Shown here in pieces: positions 52,927 through 61,600 of a DNA stretch of 64,000 nt. The notes beneath the pieces are model-generated. The model was not told the DNA's origin. It ran no database searches and saw only the letters and a list, made by a program, of their open reading frames with translations. The translations under genes and the position numbers were made by a program. The number at the start of each line of letters is the position of its first letter. Position 1 is the stretch's first letter. Origin of the DNA: Nocardia cyriacigeorgica GUH-2 (lineage in GTDB: Bacteria; Actinomycetota; Actinomycetes; Mycobacteriales; Mycobacteriaceae); NCBI RefSeq assembly GCF_000284035.1, contig NC_016887.1:5332001-5396000 (forward strand). Reading direction: 5' to 3'.

Positions 52927-55143
52927 CTAGGCCGGCGTCACCGACACGGGAACACCATTGAACACCGCATTACCGGAGGGACGGTCGACCACCGTGTCAT
53001 CAGTGAGCACATTGGTGTTCACACCGGCATGCTCGCGCGCCACCCGTTGACCGCCAACGGTGTGGCCCCAGCCGTGCGGCAGGCTCACCACGCCGGGCAT
53101 GATCGCCTCGGTCGGTTCCAGATCCACGGTGAGTTCGCCCGCCGCCGATTTCACCACCGCGTGCTCGCCGAGGCCGAGCCGGTCGACGTCATCGGGGTGG
53201 ATGTGCAGCGTGCACCGGTTCGTGCCGCTCACCAGGCGCGGCATATTGTGCATCCAGCTGTTGTTGGAGCGCAGGTGGCGGCGGCCGATCAACACCATCT
53301 CCGGTGCGGCGGCGGCCAATCCGGTGCGCAGGCGGTCGACATCGGCGAGCAGCTGCGGCGGTGCGAGTTCGACGCGACGGGACTCGGTGCGCAGTACCTC
53401 GGGCAGCCGCGGCTGGAGCGGGCCGAGATCGACGCCGTGCGGGTTGTCCAGCAAGGTCGCCAGGGTGAGGGTGCCGCCGTTCCACGCGCCGTACGGGCCC
53501 AGGCGCAGCATCATGTCGATGCGCTGCTCGGTGGTGTTCGCACCGATCAATTCGCTGCGGCGGTCGGCAAGACCGGCTTTGTGCAAGGTGCCCGCGATGA
53601 CGAATTCGTCGAAAGCGGTGAGGGCGTCGCGGCCGTCCGCGCCCCGGTGATCACCGCCGGTGACCGCGGCGGCCAGGCGGGCGATGACCGCGGCCTCCGA
53701 CGGCCGCTCGCCCAGCGGCACCAGCGGCCGCGAGTAGCGCGCGTAATTGCGGACCGCGAATTGCAGCAGCGCGAAATCGTAATGCGGTGATTGCAGCGGA
53801 CGCGGCGGCGGCAAGATCACATCGGCATGACGGGTGGTCTCGTTCAGATAGCAGTCCACGCTCACCATGAACTCGAGTCCGGCGAACGCGGAATCCAGGC
53901 GGGCGCCATTGGGTGCCGACAGCACCGGATTTCCGGCGACCGTGATCACGGCCCGCACCTGGCCCTCGCCCGGCGTGGTGATCTCGTCGGCCAAGGTGGC
54001 GACCGGGAATTCGCCCATCGCCTCGGGCAGTTCACGGACCCGGCTGGTCCAGCGGCCCAATCGGAATGCTTTGGTGCGCACGATCCCCAGCGCCGCGGCC
54101 GAGGCGAACATGACCCCGCCCGGTGCGTCCAGATTTCCGGTGAGGGTATTGATCACATCGACCAGCCATTGGGTGACCGTGCCGAATTCGGTGGTGCAGG
54201 TGCCGATCCGGGCATACACCGCGGCGGTGGGCGCCTCGGCCAGTTCACGGGCCAGCCGGACAATCGTGTCCGCGGGCACGCCGGTGCGGCGGGCGACCAC
54301 ATCCGGTGCGAAATCGGCGGCGGCCGCGCGCACCTCGTCGAGCCCGTGCACCGGCGTCCGCAGGTCGACGAGGTTCTCCGCGAACAGCGTGTGCACGATC
54401 CCGAACAGCAGATACGCGTCGCTGCCCGGCCGGACGAACAGGTGCTCGTCGGCCAGGTCGGCGGTGCGGGTGCGGCGTGGATCCACCACGACCAGCCGCC
54501 CGCCGCGCGCCCGCAGCGCCTTCAGCCGGCCCGGGAAGTCCGGTGCGGTGCACAGCGAGCCGTTGGATTCCATCGGGTTCGCACCGAGCATCAGCAGGTA
54601 ATCGGTGCGGTCCAGATCGGGCACCGGGATGGCGAGCGGATCGCCGAACATCAGCCCGCAGGAGACCTGCTTGGGCATCTGATCGGCGGTACTGGCCGAA
54701 TACAGGTTCTTGGTGCCGAGCCCGCGGATCAAGGCCGGGACGTACAGCGCGCCGGCCACGCTGTGCGCGTTCGGGTTGCCCAGGTACAGCGCGGCCGACT
54801 GCTTGCCGTACTCCGCCGTCACCGCCGGGAACCGTTCGGCGATGAGGTCGAACGCGTCGTCCCAGGAGACGGCGCGCCAGGTTCCGGTGGCGCGGTCGCG
54901 GACCATCGGCTCGGTGAGCCGGTCCGGATCGCCGTCGAGGGTGCCGAGGCTGGCGCCCTTCGGGCAGAGGAAGCCCTGGCTGAACGGGTCCTGCCGGTCG
55001 CCGCGGACCGAGAGCACCCGGTCGTCGCGGTCGAGGGTCAGCTCGAGGCCGCAGACCGCCTCACACAGCGGACAGGTGCGAAGGCCGGTCCGGGTGAGGT
55101 CGGCGGGCCGGTCGGTGGATTCGGTGGACGCGCGCGTTGCCAT
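52927..55143 (-). CDS. Molybdopterin (bis-MGD) oxidoreductase
   Basis: A 738-residue DMSO-reductase-superfamily enzyme. C24, C27, C31 and C60 (CPLCEAVC...FLCPKG) bind a 4Fe-4S cluster, LMLGANPMESNGSLCTAPDF and VVVDPRRTRTADLADEHLFV bind the cofactor, and the C-terminal third is the dinucleotide-binding domain (LPHGWGH). It resembles FdhF/nitrate-reductase-like enzymes; no partner subunits are adjacent. The substrate cannot be assigned, and I could not identify the metal ligand with confidence. Confidence 0.88.
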   Translation of the reverse strand: MATRASTESTDRPADLTRTGLRTCPLCEAVCGLELTLDRDDRVLSVRGDRQDPFSQGFLCPKGASLGTLDGDPDRLTEPMVRDRATGTWRAVSWDDAFDLIAERFPAVTAEYGKQSAALYLGNPNAHSVAGALYVPALIRGLGTKNLYSASTADQMPKQVSCGLMFGDPLAIPVPDLDRTDYLLMLGANPMESNGSLCTAPDFPGRLKALRARGGRLVVVDPRRTRTADLADEHLFVRPGSDAYLLFGIVHTLFAENLVDLRTPVHGLDEVRAAAADFAPDVVARRTGVPADTIVRLARELAEAPTAAVYARIGTCTTEFGTVTQWLVDVINTLTGNLDAPGGVMFASAAALGIVRTKAFRLGRWTSRVRELPEAMGEFPVATLADEITTPGEGQVRAVITVAGNPVLSAPNGARLDSAFAGLEFMVSVDCYLNETTRHADVILPPPRPLQSPHYDFALLQFAVRNYARYSRPLVPLGERPSEAAVIARLAAAVTGGDHRGADGRDALTAFDEFVIAGTLHKAGLADRRSELIGANTTEQRIDMMLRLGPYGAWNGGTLTLATLLDNPHGVDLGPLQPRLPEVLRTESRRVELAPPQLLADVDRLRTGLAAAAPEMVLIGRRHLRSNNSWMHNMPRLVSGTNRCTLHIHPDDVDRLGLGEHAVVKSAAGELTVDLEPTEAIMPGVVSLPHGWGHTVGGQRVAREHAGVNTNVLTDDTVVDRPSGNAVFNGVPVSVTPA

Positions 55144-55387
55144 ACCTCATCGTCGCGCGGGCTGACGGTCGATGAGAAGGATTCGGTCTAATTTCTCGCG
55201 CGTAGTGGGTGGCTCGCCGCGGGCGGCTACCAGGGTTGCCGCGGTGCGAGGCCGGGCTCACCGTCGACCCGCAGCCGGGCCACCGCGAACCCGCAGCCGA
55301 GCTCACCGCTGCCCCGCGGCGGGCTCGCCGTCGGCTGCCGTACCGCGACGGGCAGCCGACGGCGTGATGGGCCAATCGTCGGTGAAT

Positions 55388-55606
55388 TCAGTTCGCTTCG
55401 ACCGCCATGGCCCGGACCAGCGATTTCGGGCGCATATCGAGCCAGTGCGCTTCGACGTAGTCCAGGCACGCCTTGCGGGTGGTGGGGCCGTGAGCGATGG
55501 TCCAGCCGCCGGGGACGGTGGCGAAGGTGGGCCACATGGAGTGTTCGCCTTCGTCGTTGATGAGGACGTAGAACCGGGCGTTGTCGTCGTCGAACGGGTT
55601 GGTCAT
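55388..55606 (-). CDS. mbtH: MbtH-like protein
   Basis: A 72-residue MbtH-like protein from ATG 55606: MTNPFDDDNARFYVLINDEG, then HSMWP, GWTIAHGP and YVEAHWLDMRP, with the conserved Trp residues. These bind adenylation domains and are needed for their activity or folding. It starts 28 bases after the NRPS stop, in the same operon. Confidence 0.96.
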   Translation of the reverse strand: MTNPFDDDNARFYVLINDEGEHSMWPTFATVPGGWTIAHGPTTRKACLDYVEAHWLDMRPKSLVRAMAVEAN

Positions 55607-55634
55607 GATGGGCCTTTCGGTAGTGCGGCAGGGG

Positions 55635-58600
55635 TTATGCGCGGTCGTGGTCGGTCCAGCGACTGGTGAGGACGTGGCCGATGCGGGCAAGAGCGGCATC
55701 GGTGGTCATCCGCCAGTGGGTGGTCTGGACGGCGTGGTTGTGGACGGTGCCGTCGACGGCGTCGGACCAGGTGGCGGCGCCGATGGCGCCGGTGGGGTCG
55801 TCGGCCGCGGCGGTGAAATACACCAGCTCGCCCTTGTAGGGGCGCGGGTGGTAGCGGGCGATCAGACGCAGCGAGGCCGCACCGGAATCCAGGACCCGGG
55901 TGAGCCGGTCGGCGCCGAAGGAGGCGAACGGTTCCGGCAGCTCGGACAGGTAATCCACCAGCTGGTCGCGGTCCAGCTCGCGGTCGGCGGTGTCGCCGAG
56001 CAGGCCGCCGAGCAGTTCGGCCACCGGGATCGGTGCGGTCGTGTCGACCTCGGCGGTCAGCGCGCTGTCCATCATGGCCAGGGTCGCGACATGCTGGCCC
56101 TGGTCTTGCAGCAGCACCGCGATGGCGTGGGCCAGGACACCGCCGAGCGACCAGCCCAGCAGGTGGTAGGGGCCTTCCGGCTGCACGGCGCGGATCTCAC
56201 GGACGTAGCGCTGGGCCCATTCCTCGATCGAACCGGCTTGCGGTTCCTCGGAACCGAGCACCGGCGATTGCAGCCCGTAGAGCGGGCGGTCCGGTTCGAT
56301 GTGCGCGGCCAGGCCGGCGAAGGACCAGGCCACGCCACCCACCGGATGCACGCAGAACAAGGGTTCGCGGGCGCCGCCGGGTCGCAGCGGGAGCAGGACG
56401 TCGAAGGCGGCCTCGGCGTCGATGCGTCCACGTCCGGCGCGGCGGTTCGCGATCTGGGTGACGAGCCCGGCCGGTGTGGGGGCGGAGAACAGCCAGACGA
56501 CCGGGATCTGCTCGCCGAGGGCGTCGGCGAGCTGTGCGGCCAGGCGGGTTGCCAGCAGCGAGTTGCCGCCGCGCTCGAAGAAGTTGTCGTCCAGGCCGAT
56601 ACGGGCGCCCACCTTTCCGAGCACGTCGCCGAAAACCTCGCAGACGGTGCGTTCCAGCTCGGTAACCGGCGCGCGGAACGCCCGGGAGCCGACCGAGGGG
56701 CGCGGCAGGGCGTTGCGGTCGACCTTGCCGTTGGCGGTCAGCGGCAAGGCAGGCAGCTGCATCAGCACGGCCGGAACCATGTAGCTGGGCAGCGATTGCG
56801 ATAGCGCGGTGCGCAACTCGGCTTCGACGATCGGTTCGTCGGCGGTGAAATAGCCGACCAGCATGGCATTGTCACCGTCGCCGCGATGGGCGAGCACGAT
56901 CGCGTCGGCCACCTCGGGCCGCGACCGCAGCGCGTGCTCGATCTCGGCGAGCTCGATGCGGTACCCACCCACCTTGACCTGGAAATCGCGGCGCTCCACG
57001 TATTCCAGATCGCCGTCGGCATTCCAGCGCGCCAGATCGCCGGTGCGGTAGAGCCGGCTGCCGGGCGCACCGAACGGATTGGCGACGAACCGTTCGGCGG
57101 TCAGGTCCGGGCGGTGCTGATAGCCCCGGGCCAGCTGGGCGCCGCCGAGATACAGCTCGCCGCTCACCCCGGCCGGCACCGGATGCAGCCGGTCGTCCAG
57201 CACGTACACCTGGTTGCCGGATTCGGGGGTGCCGATGGGCACGATCGGTGCGCGGGTGCCGCGCTCGGTGCGGAACCGGGTCACCGAGACCGCCGCTTCG
57301 GTGGGGCCGTACAGGTTGTCGATGCGCGCGCCGGTGCTCGCGGCGATCCGGTCCAGGGTCGCCGCGGGCAGGGCCTCACCGATCACCAGCAGCCGGCGCA
57401 GCGAGGCAGGTAGCGGACGGCCACCCGCGGCCTCGGCCAGCATGGCCAGCAGCGAGGGCACCAGCGTCACCGTGGTGACCGCCGCGCGGTCGATCACGTC
57501 GAGCACCCGATGCGGATCGCGCTGGGCACCGTGCGGGGCGAGCACGATGCGGGCGCCGGTTCGGGTGGCCCACCACAGTTCCCAGATCGATAGGTCGAAC
57601 GCGGCCGAGGTCAGTTGCAGCACAGCGTCGCCCACGCCGAGCGCGTATTCGGCCTGCATCCAGTCGAGCTGATGCGCGACCGCCGCGTGCGGGACCGCCA
57701 CGCCCTTGGGGGTGCCGGTGGAGCCGGAGGTGAAGATGACGTAGGCGGTGTTGGACGGCAGCAGCGGGGACCGGCGCTCGTGCGCGCGGACCGGTCCGGC
57801 TGCGGCCGCGCGGACGCCGGCGTCCCAGATGTCGAGCACGGGAGTCTCGATCGGCTCCGGCAACGGCATCGGCGCGCGGCCCGAGGTGAGGACCAGCGCC
57901 GGTGCGGCCGCCGCGAGGACCGCGGCCGTGCGCTCCCGCGGATGCGCCGGGTCGAGCGGGACGTAGGCGCCGCCGGCCGTCACCACCGCGTACAGCGCGA
58001 TCAGCAGGTCGATACCGCGCGGCATCGCCACCGCTACCAGCGTTTCCGGCCCGACGCCGCGGTCGATGAGCACGCGGGCGAGCTGGTTGACCCTCGCGCC
58101 GAAGTCGGCATAGGTGAGGGCGGTGTCGGCGGTGAGCAGCGCGATCGCGCCGGGTGTGCGCGACACCTGCGCCTCGAAGGCCGTGGTGAGCAGCGCGGGC
58201 GCGAATTCGTGCTCGGCCGCGTTCCAGACCCGCAGGACGCGTTCGAATTCGGCGGGATCCAGCAGCGGGAGATCACCGACCGGCGTCTGCGGGGCCGCGC
58301 AGATCGCGGTGAGCAACCGGTGCAGCCTGCCCGCGAACCCCGCGACGGTGGATTCGTCGAACAGCGCCGTGGCGTAGGTGAGCGAGGCCGCCATACCGGC
58401 GGGGGTGCCGTCGGCGTGGTAGCGGTCGGTGACCACAAGGTGCAGATCGAACTGGGCGACTTCGGAGTCGAAATCGGCTGCGGTGACGGTCAATCCGTCG
58501 AGCGCGAAATCGGCTTCGACCTGGTTGTGGAAGGAGAATCCGACCTGGAACAGCGGATGCCGGGCAGTGGAGCGTTCCGGGTTGAGCACCTCGACCAGCC

Positions 58601-61600
58601 GCTCGAAGGGGACGTCGGCGTGGGCGAAGGCGGCGACGTCGGTGGCGCGGACGCGGTCGAGCAGATCGGTGAAACCGGCGCCCGGTTCGACCTGCGCGCG
58701 GAGCACGAGGGTGTTGACGAACATGCCGACGACCTCGTCCAGCGCCGCCTCACCCCGTCCGGCGACGGGTGTGCCGACCGCGATATCGGTGGTTCCCGAC
58801 AACCGGGCCAGCAGCACCGCGAACGCGGCGTGGGTGACCATGAACAGCGTGGCGCCGGCGTCGCGGCCGAGTTCGGCGAGCCGGGCGTGCAGGGCGGCGT
58901 CGATGCTGAAATCGAGGTGCCTGCCCTGAGTGGCGACGACGGCGGGACGCGGCCGGTCGGTCGGCAGGGCCAGCTGGGCGGGTAGCCCGGCCAGCGCCTC
59001 GGTCCAGTAGGCGAGCTGACGGGAGATCAGCGAGCCGGGATCGTCCTCGCTGCCGAGCAGTTCACGCTGCCAGCGGCTGTAATCGGCGTACTGCACGGGC
59101 AGCGGCGCCCAGTCGGGTGCGGCGCCGTGTTTGCGGGCGGCGTAGGCGAGCATCACGTCGCGGGCCAGCGGGGCCAGCGAGGACCCGTCGGCGGCGATGT
59201 GATGCACGACCACGACCAGCACGTGCTCGTTCGGGCCGAGGGCGAGCAGCCGGGCGCGGATCGGCACGGTAGCGGTCACGTCGAAACCGTCGCCGACGAA
59301 ATCCGCGACGGCGGCGCCCAGATCGTCGGCGGTCACCGCGATCGGCGCCAGCACCGGCGTACCCGCCTGCTCGATCGGCAACACCACCTGCACCGGACCG
59401 TCCGGTCGCTGCGGGTACACGGTGCGCAACACCTCATGGCGCTGCACCACATCGGTGATGGCGGCATTGAGGGCCGCGATATCGAGCGCGCCGGACAGCC
59501 GCACGGCCAGCGGGATGTTGTAGGCGGTGGACTGGCGGTCCAGGCGGTTGAGGAACCACATGCGCTGCTGGGCCAGCGAAAGCGGGACCGGGCCGTCGTC
59601 GGTGCGGCGGGCCAGCACCGGACGGGCCGGTTCGGCGCTGCCCCGGGCGTCATCGAGGACGGCAGCGAGGGCGGCGACCGTCGGATTCTCGAAGATCGTG
59701 CGGACGCCGACGGAGACGCCGACCGCGCTGCCGAGGCGGGCGGCCAATTGGGTTGCGGTGAGGGAGTTTCCACCGAGGGCGAAGAAGTCGTCATCTAGGC
59801 CTACGGAATCCGATTCGCCATCGAGCACTCCGGCGATGACGGCCGCTACCGTGCGCTCGGTGTCCGTGCTCGGCGCGCGGAACTCGGCGGTGCGGAACTC
59901 CGGTTCCGGCAGGGCCTTCCGGTCCAGTTTCCCGACCGGCGTCAGCGGGAGCTCGTCGAGCACCATGATCGCGCTGGGCACCATGTAGGCGGTGAGCGAC
60001 TTGGCGGCGTGGGCGGTGAGGGCGGCGGTGTCGATGGTCCGGCCGGGAGCGGCGACGACGTAGGACACCAGCGACACCGTGCCCGCGCTATCGGTATGAC
60101 CCACGGTGACGGCGTATTCCACACTCGGATGGGCGGCCAGCACCGCATCGATCTCACCGAGTTCGATGCGCAACCCACGCACCTTCACCTGCTGGTCGGA
60201 GCGGCCGACGTACTGGATCGCGCCCGACGTCGTCCAGCGCACCAGATCGCCGGTGCGGTACAGCCGTCCACCGGCGGGACCATAGGGGTCGGCGATGAAT
60301 CGCTGTGCGGTCAGCGCCGACCGCGCGTGGTAGCCGCGGGCCAGGCCCGGACCGCGTAGATACAGCTCACCCGTGACACCCACCGGCACCGGCTGGAGTC
60401 GTTCATCGAGCACCACCGCGGACATGCCGTGGATCGGGGTGCCCATATCGAACGGGTCGCCGGGCCGCATGGGCGCGCTGATCGTGGTGATGATGGTGGT
60501 TTCGGTCGGGCCGTAGGTGTTGAAGAACTGGCGGTTCTCGTCGGCCCAGCGGCGCACCACATCGGGGCCGAACGACTCGCCGCCGACCGTCAGCCGGACC
60601 AGGCAGCCGAGTTCGGCGGGATCGAGCGTCTGCAGAACGGCCGGCGTGAGGAACGCATGGCTCACCCGCTGGTCCCGGATGAGCGCGGTCAGTTCGCTGC
60701 CGCCGTACACGCCGGCCGGGGCGATCACCAGGGTCGCGCCCGCGGCGAGCGCGAGCAGCAGTTCCAGCATGGAGGCGTCGAAACTGGGTGAGGCGACGTG
60801 CAGCACCCGCGCGTCCGAGGTGACCTGGTACCGATCCCGTTGCGCCACCGCGACTCCGGCGATGCCCTCCTGCGTCGCGACCACACCCTTCGGCAGCCCG
60901 GTCGACCCGGAGGTGTAGATCATCCAGGCCGGGTTGGTGACCCGCACGCGGCGCACCAGTTCGGTCGCGGCGATCGGCGCGGGACTGGCCTGCCACAGCC
61001 GGGTGGCCGTGTCGGGGGCGTCGAGCACCAGCCACTCGACGTCGCCGGGCAGGTCCGCGCGCGCGGCCAGTGTGGTGAGGCCGAGCACGGCCCCGGAATC
61101 GGCCAGCATGTGGGTGATGCGCTCGGCGGGATAGGTCGGATCGACCGGGACGAAGGCCGCGCCGGTCTTGGCCACCGCCCATACCGCGAGCATCGACTCG
61201 GCCGATCGCGCGATGGCCACGGCCACCACGTCTTCGGCACCGACACCCGCGGCGATGAGCAGCCGTGCCAACCGCGAGGACTGCTCGTCCATGGCCCGGT
61301 AGGTCAGTTCCCGGCCGCCCGCGACGACCGCGACGGCGTCCGGATCGGCGACGACGGCGCTCGCGATGAGCTGGGCCAGCGTGCACGGCGGAACCGGCGC
61401 CGCACCGCGGCGGGCCAGCAGTTGCGCGCGTTCGAGCGGGGCGAGCAGTTCGGCCGCGCCGATGGGGCGGTCGGGGTCGGCGGTCAGCACACCGAGCAGG
61501 CGGCCGAAGCGGCGCAGCAGACCGGCGGCGGTGCTGCGGTCGAACAGGTCGGTGGCGTAGTCGAGTTCGACGCCGAGGTGGCCGTCGTCGTCGGGTTCGG